A stretch of DNA of 64,000 nt. Source: Cytophaga hutchinsonii ATCC 33406 (GTDB taxonomy: Bacteria > Bacteroidota > Bacteroidia > Cytophagales > Cytophagaceae). Below the pieces are notes generated by a model, which saw only the letters and a list, made by a program, of their open reading frames with translations, was not told the DNA's origin and ran no database searches. This document shows, piece by piece, positions 1-9,900 of this stretch. The position numbers and the translations under genes were made by a program. Location: assembly GCF_000014145.1 (NCBI RefSeq), contig NC_008255.1, forward strand, positions 1,427,501-1,491,500. The letters run 5' to 3'. Every line of letters starts with the position of its first letter. Position 1 is the first letter of the stretch.

Positions 1-1
1 T

Positions 2-835
2 AATCCGGCCAGCAGCGGTTTTGTAGATCTGGGTGTGTGTAATCTGCGCGGGGTGATCAAAGTGCATCTGGAATATCTGACAAACATGAACGTGAAATCT
101 TCTATGTCGACACGTATTCTGAAAGACAATACACTCTGGGGACTGATCGCGTGCCACCACCGTGAAAAGAAATTTCTGAATTTTGATCAGTGTTCGGTAT
201 TTGAAATGTTTTCAAATGTTGTTTCTACGCGTCTTTCCGCACTTGAGACCGAACAGAACCTGACAAAGACAACGGAAAACCAGGCCCTGATGAATTCGAT
301 CATTGAAGAGCTCTATTCACAGACGATGCTGATCAATGCCATTGATAATTGTGCAGCTTTAATCATGCAGCTGCTGGATTGCACCGGATTGGTGCATATA
401 CGTGAATCTAAGGTGAAATCATTCGGTGCCTGTCCGTCTGCATCCTCTATTCATGAACTGGTAATCTGGCTGCAGATGAAAAATTTTACAACGTTATACG
501 CTACCGCCGCATTAACCGAAGCGTATGAAGATGCAGCAGCCATAGCTTCCGTAGCCAGCGGCTTGCTGGCGTTTCCGGTCATTCCCGATAAAGGTGAATA
601 TATATTGTGTTTCCGTGCAGAGATCCTGCAGCGTATCGATTGGGGCGGGAATCCGAACGAAGCGATCCGGTTCAACGAAGATATGAAAACCTATCATCCG
701 CGGCATTCCTTTGAGATATGGAAGGAAGAGATCAAAAGCACAAGTCAGCCTTTTCAGGAATATGAAATGAATTTTGCAAAAGAGCTGCAGCGTATCTTTA
801 TTGAAACGCGGTTGAAAGAACAAAACAGACGATAG
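2..835 (+). CDS. bacteriophytochrome photosensory module, 3' part (5' end outside window)
   Basis: The open frame runs in from the left edge, so the true start lies upstream; the GTG at 35 is internal. Seen: the segment VHLEYLTNMNVKSSMST followed by LWGLIACHH is the conserved end of the phytochrome GAF domain, which binds the bilin chromophore. The stretch WGGNPNEAI followed by PRHSFEIWKEEIKSTS is the PHY-domain tongue and signature. The protein stops about 25 residues after the PHY domain, with no histidine kinase domain of its own. Known: bacteriophytochromes (PAS-GAF-PHY) sense red/far-red light and normally end in a kinase. Inference: this one is a detached light sensor that hands its signal to the CheB-CheR-kinase gene starting 7 bases downstream. 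The PAS domain and the bilin-binding cysteine cannot be seen here. Confidence 0.88.
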   Translation, partial: NPASSGFVDLGVCNLRGVIKVHLEYLTNMNVKSSMSTRILKDNTLWGLIACHHREKKFLNFDQCSVFEMFSNVVSTRLSALETEQNLTKTTENQALMNSIIEELYSQTMLINAIDNCAALIMQLLDCTGLVHIRESKVKSFGACPSASSIHELVIWLQMKNFTTLYATAALTEAYEDAAAIASVASGLLAFPVIPDKGEYILCFRAEILQRIDWGGNPNEAIRFNEDMKTYHPRHSFEIWKEEIKSTSQPFQEYEMNFAKELQRIFIETRLKEQNRR

Positions 836-842
836 TATATTG

Positions 843-3800
843 ATGGATATAAAATCAGACAATACACATTACATAGTTGGTATCGGGGCTTCGGCAGGAG
901 GTCTGGAAGCGTATAACGATTTTTTTGACAACGCGCCTGAAAACAGCCGGCTTTCGTATATTCTTGTACAGCATTTATCACCGGATTATAAAAGTCTGCT
1001 GGTAGATCTGCTGTCGCGCCACACGCACATGAAAATATACGAGGCCAGGAATGAAATGGAGATCCGGCCGAATTGTATCTATGTTATTCCGCCGGGCAAA
1101 AATCTTACGGTAGGTGAAGACAAGCTGATCATCCATGAAAAGGACAGTCTGGATAAAGGCCCGAACACGTCTATTGATACATTCTTTTATTCCCTTGCCG
1201 ATAAGTACGGCGACCGTGCCATTGCCATTGTATTGTCTGGCACCGGTACCGATGGTTCCCGCGGGATAGAAGCCATTAAGGATGCCGAAGGGCTTGTGAT
1301 CGTGCAGGACCCGCAGCTGGCTAAGTTTGACGGCATGCCGCGCAGCAGCATTGCAACCGGGCGTGCGGACCTGATCCTGCCTACTTCGAAGATGCACGTA
1401 GAGATTATTAATTATATCAATGAGCTGCCGGTTGTGAGCCTTATTGAAAATGAGATCGACCAGGGAGTGTTGAACAAAGTGCTGCATGTATTGCATAAGC
1501 AGACAGGATGTGATTTTCAGCAGTACAAGATGCCGACAATCCTTCGAAGGTTAACCCGCCGCCTGGCCTTCCTGAAAATATCTACCGTAGAAGATTATCT
1601 GCACTACATCATAGAGCATACACAGGAAGGGAAAATATTTTGTAAGGACCTGCTGATCGGTGTTACAAAGTTCTTCCGGGATAAAGAGGCATTTGACAGC
1701 CTGCGTGAAAAAGTGCTGATTCCGCTGATTGATTCAAAACATGATTTTGAAACCATAAAAGTTTGGGTGAGTGCCTGCAGTACAGGAGAAGAGGTATACT
1801 CCATTGCAATCCTGCTGCATGATCTTATCCAGCAGCGCAACCGCAACCTGGAAGTAAAGATTTTCGGCACCGATCTGGATGCTTCCCATATTGAAAAGGC
1901 TTCCAAAGCCGAATATCCGGAATTTATTAATAAGGAAATTCCGCTGGAATACCTGAGCCGGTATTTCACAAAAAGAGATAATGTCTATACAGTCATTCCT
2001 GAGATCCGCAAACAGATCGTATTTGCCCGGCATAATCTCATTACCGATCCGCCGTTTATTAAGAACGACCTGGTAAGCTGCCGGAACATGCTGATCTATG
2101 TAAATAACCAGCTGCAGAAGATCATTTTATCGAAGTTCAGTTTCGGGCTGAACAAGAACGGCTACCTGTTCCTGGGGCCGAGTGAAAGTATTTCTACCAA
2201 TAAGGATGCTTTTGTGGAGATGGACCGCAAATGGAAACTGTACAGCAAAGCAGACACGGAAGGCAAGAGCACTTATCCAGGACGTTATGAAGACAGGTTT
2301 GCCTTTCATACGAATATTAAGAAAGGTAAAACCACTGCTGTCGGGATGGCTGAAAGCAAGGCTCTTTCAGAAGCCGTGCACCAAACCATTCTGGAAGATT
2401 TTGCTGTGGTTGGTTTTTATCTGGACCGGCATTATATTATTCATGACACGATCGGGAACTATAAAAAATATCTGGTATTCCCGGAAGAAGGGTTGAAGTT
2501 CAATCTGCTGAAAATGCTTCCGGATGCGGTATCCATTCCGTTAAATACCGCCCTTATCAAAGCCTGGAAGAACAATGAAACTGTTCTGCTCAATAATCTG
2601 CATTATGAACTGAACGGTCAGTTCATCAGCCTGGTTATAAGTGTGCGTCCCGATAAAGAAGTGCAGGGTAACACACTGGTAATGTTCAATTCAACCCCGC
2701 ACATGTTCGATATTGGCGATAACAATGAGCACATGGAAGATGGTCCGAATAAGGAGCTGCTGACCAAACTCAAGCGGGAACTTAAGGAAAGCAAGTTTAA
2801 TCTGCAGACAGCTATTGAAGAACTTGAAACAACAAATGAAGAACTGCAGTCCAGCAATGAAGAACTGCTCTCATCCAATGAAGAGCTGCAATCGAGCAAT
2901 GAAGAGCTGCAGTCTCTGAATGAGGAACTGCACACATTAAATACCGAACATCAGCTCCGCATTCAGGAGCTGCTTGATCTCAACGACGATCTGAATAATT
3001 ATTTCCGGTGCAGCGACATCGGCCAGGTGATCGTTGATAAAGACATGCTGATCCGGAAATTCAACCCTGCCGCCGCAGGGCTTATTAATATCATAGAGAG
3101 TGATGTCTCACGTTCCATTACACACCTTACGACCAATTTCCGGTACGATAATTTTGAACGCGATATCAAACAGGCGCTGTTCGAGAACAAGATCATTGAA
3201 AAAGAACTGAATCTTGAAAACGGTGTAACGCTTCTTGTACGGATCTATTCCTATATCCGCAAGAACAATATCATTGACGGTGCGCTCATCAGCTTTATTG
3301 ATATCAGCGGATTTAAGAAGCTGAACAGTATTATCAATGGTGTATTCGATTCAAGCAAGAGTTCTATTCTTGCGCTTAGTGCATCCAGAAACAGGTCGGG
3401 AGAAATCTCTGAACTGTTCAGCATTACTTCCAATTCAGTTGCCAATGAGCTGTTCGGGAAAAATCTTTCGGAAGAGCACGTGCCGTTTTCTGCTGTAAGC
3501 ATGCATTTGTATGAGCTGATCTACAAAGATCTGGTGCGTGTGGTTGAAACCGGGAACAGTTTTGTAACCGAGCTGGGTTTAAACGATAAATGGTTTGATG
3601 TGTCTGCTGTAAAGATGATGGACGGGCTTGCGCTTACACTGAATGATATCAGTGACCGCAAGATGATGGAAGACCAGCTGCGTAAAAGTTATGGTGAACT
3701 CTTTGCCGCAAAAGAAAATCTGAAGACACTTAATTACAATCTGGAAACACGTGTCGCTGAACGCACACGTGAGCTTGCTACGAGCGAAGAACGTTTTCGT

Positions 3801-5696
3801 CTGGTATCAACCGTTACAAACGATGTGGTGGTAGACTGGAACTTTATGAATAATTCGATCTGGCTGAGTGATAATTATGAACGCCTTCTGGGATATAAAA
3901 AAGATACGTTTGAACTTACACGTAAATTCTGGCTCAGTAACATTCATCCGGAAGACCGCGACCGGATCAATAAGGCCGTTAATGCCTATATCAATACATC
4001 CCAAACACACTGGGAACTTGAATACAGGTATCAGCATGCAGACGGCAGCTATAAGCTGATCAATGACAGAGGCTATCTGATGCTGGATGAACACGGAACG
4101 CCGTACCGCATGCTGAGCTCGATGCTGGACATCACGGAGATACGCGATACCAAAAAAGATCTGAAGGAAAGTGAGATGCGTCTTAGCCTGGCGCTGGACG
4201 CGTCTAATATGGCGGCATGGCACATTGATATGGATACCAGACACATTGCTTATTCAGACACGCTTGCCGTTATATTCGGGTACCCGAAAGATACAACTCT
4301 GGTATGGAGTGATCTTGTTGCGCAGATTTATCCGGAAGATATGCATTTATATCAGACAGCCAGACAGCAAATGGAAACTACAGGACTGTATGAATATGAA
4401 ATACGTATTGTATGGCCCGATAACAGCATCAAATGGATTAAAACCATTGGTAAGATGTTGCTTGATTCAGATGGCAGTCAGCGGCGTATGATCGGTATCA
4501 CACGCGATATTACTAAAGATAAAGAGGCATCTCTGCAGCTGGAACAAATGGTTGTAAAGCGTACCGCTGAATTGCGCAAAAAGAATGAAGATCTTTCCCA
4601 GCAGAATGAGTTTATTGAAACCATCTTTGATGCTTCTGTAAATTCGATTGCGGTTGTTAATAAGGATCTGGTAATTACTTCTGTAAATAAAGCCTGTGAA
4701 GATATCTTCCTGATCAGACGTGAAGCGGCGATCGGTCAGAAATATACCGATGTGTTCAGTCAGTCTGAGGCCGTATTTGATTATGAAAATATTCTGAGCG
4801 TATTCTCCGGACAAAGCCTGCACAACAGTGTACTGATCAACCGCGGCCCGGAGACTAAGTATCTGGACAATTATTTTATCCCGCTTGCATATAACAATAT
4901 GGTTTACGGCGCATTGATCATTTCGCATGACATTACCGAGATCAATGCCGCCAACCAGAAGCTGAGCCAGATCAATAATCAGCTTATAAAATCCAACAGC
5001 GATCTGGAACAGTTTGCCTATATAGCGAGTCATGATCTGCAGGAACCGTTGCGGAAAATCCGTGTCTTTATTTCGCTGCTAAATCAGAAGCGGGCAAAAG
5101 ATGATGTAGATACGTATCTGCAGAAGATCGCAGCATCAGCCGAGCGGATGTCATCGCTGATAAAAAATGTTCTGGATTTTTCGCGCTTGTCTTATGACCA
5201 TAACGCGATGACAGATATAGACCTGAACAGTACGATCAGTTATCTGCTGGTTGATTTTGAACTGATCATAAAAGAAAAGGGTGCTGTGGTTCATGTCGGG
5301 AAGCTGCCGCACATCAACGGTATTGCGCATCAGATCAGTCAGCTTTTTTCAAATCTGCTGAGTAATTCACTAAAGTTCTGCGTGCAGAAACCATTGATAT
5401 CCATTGAGGCAATACAGCTTACAAATAAACAGGTACGGACATTTGAACAGCTTGATCCTTCACGGAAATATATTGTTATTTCTTTTAAAGATAATGGGAT
5501 CGGGTTTGAACAGAAGTATGCAGATAAGATATTCGGTTTCTTTTACCGCATGGCGCAAACAGAAATAAATTACAAAGGCAATGGAATCGGTCTGGCACTT
5601 TGTAAAAAGATTGTTGAGAACCATGGCGGGCTTATTAACGTGGAGTCTGAGATCGATAAAGGAACAACATTCAGGATCATTCTTCCGTTATTTTAG
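843..5696 (+). CDS. CheB-CheR fusion with multiple PAS domains and C-terminal histidine kinase
   Basis: A 1617-residue cytoplasmic signalling protein. Domains in order: CheB methylesterase about 10-190 (GASAGG with Ser17, QHLSPDY with His44, SGTGTDGS), without the usual receiver domain; CheR methyltransferase about 205-460 ([14 protein letters not shown]-binding motif, [10 protein letters not shown]); a Glu/Asn-rich coiled coil about 640-705 built on the repeat SSNEELQ; several PAS domains about 715-1370 separated by a second coiled coil near 950-985; HisKA with phospho-acceptor His1397 in [10 protein letters not shown]; HATPase about 1490-1615 ([14 protein letters not shown]). A TTG at 840 could also start it; ATG 843 is preferred. 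It follows the phytochrome module with a 7-bp gap and is very probably co-transcribed. Known: CheB/CheR hybrids with PAS-kinase tails occur widely outside classical chemotaxis operons. The output is unknown because no response regulator lies beside it. Confidence 0.93.
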   Translation: MDIKSDNTHYIVGIGASAGGLEAYNDFFDNAPENSRLSYILVQHLSPDYKSLLVDLLSRHTHMKIYEARNEMEIRPNCIYVIPPGKNLTVGEDKLIIHEKDSLDKGPNTSIDTFFYSLADKYGDRAIAIVLSGTGTDGSRGIEAIKDAEGLVIVQDPQLAKFDGMPRSSIATGRADLILPTSKMHVEIINYINELPVVSLIENEIDQGVLNKVLHVLHKQTGCDFQQYKMPTILRRLTRRLAFLKISTVEDYLHYIIEHTQEGKIFCKDLLIGVTKFFRDKEAFDSLREKVLIPLIDSKHDFETIKVWVSACSTGEEVYSIAILLHDLIQQRNRNLEVKIFGTDLDASHIEKASKAEYPEFINKEIPLEYLSRYFTKRDNVYTVIPEIRKQIVFARHNLITDPPFIKNDLVSCRNMLIYVNNQLQKIILSKFSFGLNKNGYLFLGPSESISTNKDAFVEMDRKWKLYSKADTEGKSTYPGRYEDRFAFHTNIKKGKTTAVGMAESKALSEAVHQTILEDFAVVGFYLDRHYIIHDTIGNYKKYLVFPEEGLKFNLLKMLPDAVSIPLNTALIKAWKNNETVLLNNLHYELNGQFISLVISVRPDKEVQGNTLVMFNSTPHMFDIGDNNEHMEDGPNKELLTKLKRELKESKFNLQTAIEELETTNEELQSSNEELLSSNEELQSSNEELQSLNEELHTLNTEHQLRIQELLDLNDDLNNYFRCSDIGQVIVDKDMLIRKFNPAAAGLINIIESDVSRSITHLTTNFRYDNFERDIKQALFENKIIEKELNLENGVTLLVRIYSYIRKNNIIDGALISFIDISGFKKLNSIINGVFDSSKSSILALSASRNRSGEISELFSITSNSVANELFGKNLSEEHVPFSAVSMHLYELIYKDLVRVVETGNSFVTELGLNDKWFDVSAVKMMDGLALTLNDISDRKMMEDQLRKSYGELFAAKENLKTLNYNLETRVAERTRELATSEERFRLVSTVTNDVVVDWNFMNNSIWLSDNYERLLGYKKDTFELTRKFWLSNIHPEDRDRINKAVNAYINTSQTHWELEYRYQHADGSYKLINDRGYLMLDEHGTPYRMLSSMLDITEIRDTKKDLKESEMRLSLALDASNMAAWHIDMDTRHIAYSDTLAVIFGYPKDTTLVWSDLVAQIYPEDMHLYQTARQQMETTGLYEYEIRIVWPDNSIKWIKTIGKMLLDSDGSQRRMIGITRDITKDKEASLQLEQMVVKRTAELRKKNEDLSQQNEFIETIFDASVNSIAVVNKDLVITSVNKACEDIFLIRREAAIGQKYTDVFSQSEAVFDYENILSVFSGQSLHNSVLINRGPETKYLDNYFIPLAYNNMVYGALIISHDITEINAANQKLSQINNQLIKSNSDLEQFAYIASHDLQEPLRKIRVFISLLNQKRAKDDVDTYLQKIAASAERMSSLIKNVLDFSRLSYDHNAMTDIDLNSTISYLLVDFELIIKEKGAVVHVGKLPHINGIAHQISQLFSNLLSNSLKFCVQKPLISIEAIQLTNKQVRTFEQLDPSRKYIVISFKDNGIGFEQKYADKIFGFFYRMAQTEINYKGNGIGLALCKKIVENHGGLINVESEIDKGTTFRIILPLF

Positions 5697-5813
5697 CAGT
5701 TTTCAAAACGCATCTGCTGAAATATTTGTGTACGGGTTTTCAGCAGAGCAACGTTATACTCCCCGGAGGTCTGAATCAATTGATTGATGTGATTGAAATG
5801 GTTTATCTGTTCC

Positions 5814-5850
5814 TCTCAGCGTGGTCTGTGGCACACAGACCACGCTGAGA
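5814..5850. repeat. perfect 17-bp-stem hairpin downstream of the CheBR kinase
   Basis: The sequence is an inverted repeat with 17-bp arms around a 3-nt spacer; its core is GGTCTGTGGCACACAGACC. It could stop transcription from the kinase gene, but no T-run follows. The same core recurs at 5900-5959, so it is better described as a repeat family. Confidence 0.85.
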
Positions 5851-5872
5851 AATTGGTTGGTGACGCCCGGTA
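5849..5872 (+). repeat. 24-bp direct repeat, copy 1 (left of ssrA)
   Basis: An exact 24-bp match to 6604-6627. It begins GAAATTGGTTGGTGACG and ends CCCGGTA. Similarity continues imperfectly for another 15 bases (TGnTTGGnTGTTTA). Confidence 0.9.
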
Positions 5873-5899
5873 CTGATTGGCTGTTTATTCATACCCTCT

Positions 5900-5959
5900 C
5901 ACCATGGTCTGTGGCACACAGAACATTTGCTGGTGGTCTGTGTGCCACAGACCACGGTG
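5900..5959. repeat. imperfect inverted repeat carrying two more GGTCTGTGGCACACAGA cores
   Basis: The left arm from 5900 reads CACCATGGTCTGTGGCACAC. The right arm, ending at 5959, is its complement with one mismatch. About 12 nt separate the arms. It is the same core as the hairpin at 5814-5850. The 357-bp spacer between the kinase and ssrA holds these repeats and no recognisable gene. Confidence 0.8.
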
Positions 5960-6027
5960 GCAGTGAGCCTTAGTATTCGCTTTCTGTATTATTAGAACTT
6001 AAAATGGAACTTCTGTTTAAAAAAGGT

Positions 6028-6035
6028 TATATTTG
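6028..6035 (+). promoter_or_regulatory. candidate -7 element for ssrA
   Basis: TATATTTG fits the Bacteroidota -7 consensus TAnnTTTG and lies 18 bases before the mature tmRNA 5' end, which allows a short leader removed by RNase P. No convincing -33 TTG element is seen at the expected spacing. Confidence 0.45.
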
Positions 6036-6053
6036 TATCCCTTTACACGAAAT

Positions 6054-6454
6054 GGGGTCGACAGGAATTGACAGGTTGAGTGATTACGTGTGTAAGCATG
6101 CAGGCTCATGGGATGAGAGCCTTAAAAGATAGTTCCGAACAATAATTGGCGAAGAATCTTACGCCATGGCTGCTTAATTACGAACTAAGTTTGTAATAAT
6201 GAGCGTTGAGTGGAGCTGTTAAGAACAGCACCCGGCCACATCTCACACGGCTTCTGTTCTGCGGGCTGTGAACTGAGATGTCGAACAGCAGGACTAGGGG
6301 AGTACAAGTTGCGGGTGCTTCGCGAAATTAAGTAACTAAGGTTATAGTTGGGTGCCGGTGACCTGCTACAGCTCGAAAATGAACATCCGGCTAAGCATGT
6401 AGAAGATTCGATAGTGGCCTTCTCTGGACGAGAGTTCGAATCTCTCCGACTCCA
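6054..6454 (+). ncRNA. ssrA: tmRNA (transfer-messenger RNA)
   Basis: tmRNA rescues ribosomes stalled on broken mRNAs and adds a degradation tag. Seen: the 5' end GGGGTCGACAGGAATTGAC pairs with the 3' end CGACTCC to form a 7-bp acceptor stem with one G-U pair, and GAGTTCGAATCTC forms the T arm next to it. The tag reading frame GGC GAA GAA TCT TAC GCC ATG GCT GCT TAA at 6148-6177 encodes GEESYAMAA. The CCA end is not encoded after A6454 (the DNA reads CAC), so it must be added post-transcriptionally. The molecule is one piece of about 401 nt. A minus-strand open frame through it is an artefact. Confidence 0.97.
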
Positions 6455-6460
6455 CACTGA

Positions 6461-6500
6461 AAGACCTAACTAATTGATTATTAGTTAGGTCTTTGTTTTT
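6461..6500 (+). terminator. Rho-independent terminator of ssrA
   Basis: A 14-bp perfect stem (AAGACCTAACTAAT with ATTAGTTAGGTCTT), a 5-nt loop, and a T-rich tail begin just after the tmRNA 3' end. Confidence 0.92.
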
Positions 6501-6603
6501 TTTGTTCCAACACTGTTCCAATAAAACTTTTCTAAACGCCAACAGCGATTGTAATCATTATTCGTTATTCGCGAATTGAGAATTATAATAAGTTGTCCTT
6601 TTT

Positions 6604-6675
6604 GAAATTGGTTGGTGACGCCCGGTAATGCTTGGATGTTTACCTAACATTCAGACGGGCTAAACACCAACCAAT
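6604..6675. repeat. 24-bp direct repeat copy 2, forming a hairpin with its own inverted arm
   Basis: Positions 6604-6627 repeat 5849-5872 exactly. The end of the element, CACCAACCAAT at 6665-6675, is the complement of ATTGGTTGGTG at 6607-6617, and CCCG/CGGG pair inside it, so the copy forms a stem-loop of about 70 nt. The remaining spacer up to 6919 holds no gene I can recognise. Confidence 0.8.
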
Positions 6676-6919
6676 GCGAGTATGCGCGGTTACATTTTCA
6701 TCATTTCTTCTCCCTGTTCACTTTTCTAATCTACGTTCGTAGATATAAAGATTCCCTGTATTTATTGGATTCGCCAGAACAGTACTGCTGTATAACGGAT
6801 CTGTAGTATGCTTAACTATTCAAAAATAGTTGAACGTTAAAATGCTGTCTTACGCACAAGGCAGTTTTATAGGGTAAATAGTATGGAATAAAATTTTTGA
6901 ATCCTAAACGCAGAATACG

Positions 6920-9900
6920 ATGAAAATAAAAAGACAAATCAAGAACAGTATCCTTTTGTTTATACTGAATCTGTTTGCCGCCACTTCATTTGCTCAGATA
7001 CCGCTGGTGTATGAAGTAGAGAATACCGGTGCATCCTGTACTGCGCCTCCCTTACCGGCTGTGGCTCAGTTACCTTCCTATGCCATGCTGCCGGATCCTT
7101 TTGCCTGGTCAAACGGCAGCGGCAGAATTGCTAGCTTTGCTGACTGGTCGTGCAGAAGAAATGAGATCAAACGTGAAATTGAACAATACGAGATTGGTGT
7201 GAAACCGCCGAAACCCGCTAATATAACGGCTACTTATACCGGAGGTGTACTTACTGTGCGTGTTACTGAAAATGGCAAAACGCTTACGCTTACATCAAAC
7301 GTTACTATGCCAACCGGCACGGGACCTTTCCCTGTAGTGATCGGGATGAATGCCCGCACCGGACAGCTTCCGACAAATTTATTCAATGGTGTTATACAAA
7401 TACCATTCAACCACGATCAGGTTGCGAAATATACACAAGGGGACAGAGATCCATCGTATCCGTTCTTTCAGCTTTATCCCAACCTTACCAGTAACGGATA
7501 TTACAGTGCATGGGCATGGGGCATAAGCCGTTTGATTGATGGTATTGAACTTGTGCAGGCACAACTGAATGCCGATACAAAACGGATTGCTGTAACAGGC
7601 TGTTCCTATGCCGGTAAAATGGCGCTGTTTGCAGGTGCGTTCGATGAACGTATTGCCTTAACAATCGCACAGGAGTCCGGCGGCGGCGGTGTTAATGCGT
7701 GGCGTGTATCCGAGACGATTGGAAACGTAGAAAAAATAAGCAATACCAATTATGCCTGGTTTATGCAAAGCCTGAAAACAAACTTTCAGAATGGCAATGC
7801 AGTAAAACTTCCGTATGATCACCATGAATTAATGGCAATGATTGCACCTCGTGCTTTATTAGTATTGGGGAATCCGCCTTTTGAATGGCTGGGAGATGAA
7901 TCGGGTTATGTGTCGAGCAGAGCTGCTCAGGAAGTATGGACAACGCTTGGCGTGCCTGAACGGTTTGGATTTTCTTTCCGTGGCGGCCACGATCACTGCT
8001 CGCTGCCAAGTGCATCAAACGCAGAGGTTACAGCCTTTGTAGATAAATTCCTTCGGAATAGTACAACAGCGAATACCAATATTGCGGTACATTCTTTTCC
8101 CAATACCGATTATAATAAATGGATTGCCGCATGGAAAGGATATGTACTGCCTCCGGTAAATACTAATTCGCCGGCCGTTACGGTTACAGCTCCGGCAACA
8201 AATGCTTCTTACGCCGAAGGTGAACCGATAACAATCACTGCAACGGCAACACCAAAAACAGGGACGATCACGCAGGTAGAATTTTATCAGGGTACTACAC
8301 TATTAGGAACGGATGCAGCCGCACCTTATACATTTACATGGGCCAATGCACCCGCAGGAAAATATCAGATCACGGCAAAAGCCACTACTTCTGCCAGTCA
8401 TGCAGGTACTTCCGCTGCGATAACCGTTCTTGTAACCAAAGCCATTTTCCAGACAGGTACAGCGCCAGCCATTGACGGCACAGTAGATGCTGCATGGAGC
8501 AATTATACGGCTGTTCCGATCACAAATATATTGAGCGGTACGGTAAGTTCTGCCGCAGATCTTTCCGGTAACTGGAAAGCGATGTGGGATGCAACGAATT
8601 TGTATGTGCTTGTGCAGGTAACAGACGACGTGAAACGCAACGATGCCGGTACAGATGTATACAACGATGATGGGGTTGAAATCTATTTTGATTTTGGGAA
8701 CAATAAACCAATGGCGTATGGCGCAAACGATCATCAGTATACGTTCCGCTGGAATGATGCTACCGCAGCGTATGAAATAAACGGACATTCCGTTGCCGGT
8801 ATTACTAAAGGGAGCACCAATACAACGGGTGGATATATTATGGAAGTACGTATTCCATGGGTAACAATCGGCGGTGTACCAGCAGCAAACAGCCTGCACG
8901 GTTTTGATGTTATGATCAACGACGATGATAATGGTGCAGCCCGGGATAAAAAAATAGCCTGGACAGCTACGGCAGATGATACCTGGAACAATCCATCGCT
9001 GATGGGTACAATTGTTCTGAAAGGGCTGGATTGTACGCCTCCGGCAGCAACGATTACAGCAACAGGTGCAACAACTGTATGCAGCGGTACTTCTGTAACA
9101 CTGAATGCAAATGCGGGAACAGGTTTTACTTATATATGGAAAAAAGATGATACAGTTATCGCCGGAGCAACTGCCGCTTCATATGCCGCAACCACTTCCG
9201 GTTCCTATACGGTAACGGTTACATCCGGTGCATGTGCGGCAACATCCACCGCAACGTTAGTAACGGTAAATACAGCACCTGCCGCACCTACAGTTGCCGC
9301 AACCGTTGCGTATTGCCAGAATGAAACAGCAGCGGTATTAACGGCAACAGGTACCGGATTGAAATGGTATACAGCAGCAACGGGTGGTACATCAACAAAT
9401 GCACTGACACCGGAAACCGGAACTGCAGGTTCAAGGAACTATTATGTATCACAGACAACAAACGGCTGTGAAAGTGCACGGGCAGTAATTGCGGTAACCA
9501 TACATGCACTGCCGGCAGCAACGATCACAGCAGGTTCACCGACAACATTTTGTACAGGCGGCTCTGTACTGCTTACAGCCAGCACAGGTACTTCCTATGT
9601 CTGGAAAAGAGGTGCAACACTGGTTGGTACGGCTGCAACATATACAGCTGCTGAATCCGGTTCATACACGGTTGAAGTTACCAATGTCGCTACCTGCAAA
9701 GCAGTATCAACGGCAACAGCAGTAACAGTAACCACCGCACCTGCCGCACCTGCAGTTGCTGCAACCGTTGCATATTGTCAGAATGAAACAGCAGCGGTAT
9801 TAACGGCAGCAGGAAGCGGATTGAAATGGTATACAGCAGCAACGGGTGGTACATCAGCTGCTGCACTAATACCGGAAACAGGAACTGCAGGCTCAAGGAA

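Noticed and set aside
5581-5787. 68-codon open frame at the kinase 3' end
   Set aside because: It overlaps the HATPase coding region in another frame and is explained as a shadow.
6185-6457. Minus-strand open frame of 90 codons
   Set aside because: It lies wholly inside the tmRNA gene and its C-to-N composition has no protein-like features.
5849-6627. Flanking repeats as attL/attR of an element integrated at ssrA
   Set aside because: The repeat is unrelated to the tmRNA 3' end and there is no integrase or cargo between the copies.
8303-8899. Long minus-strand open frame (198 codons) and similar ones across 6920-20889
   Set aside because: They are antisense shadows of the Ala/Thr-rich repetitive genes, Cys/His-rich and without signal, motif or ribosome-binding context.
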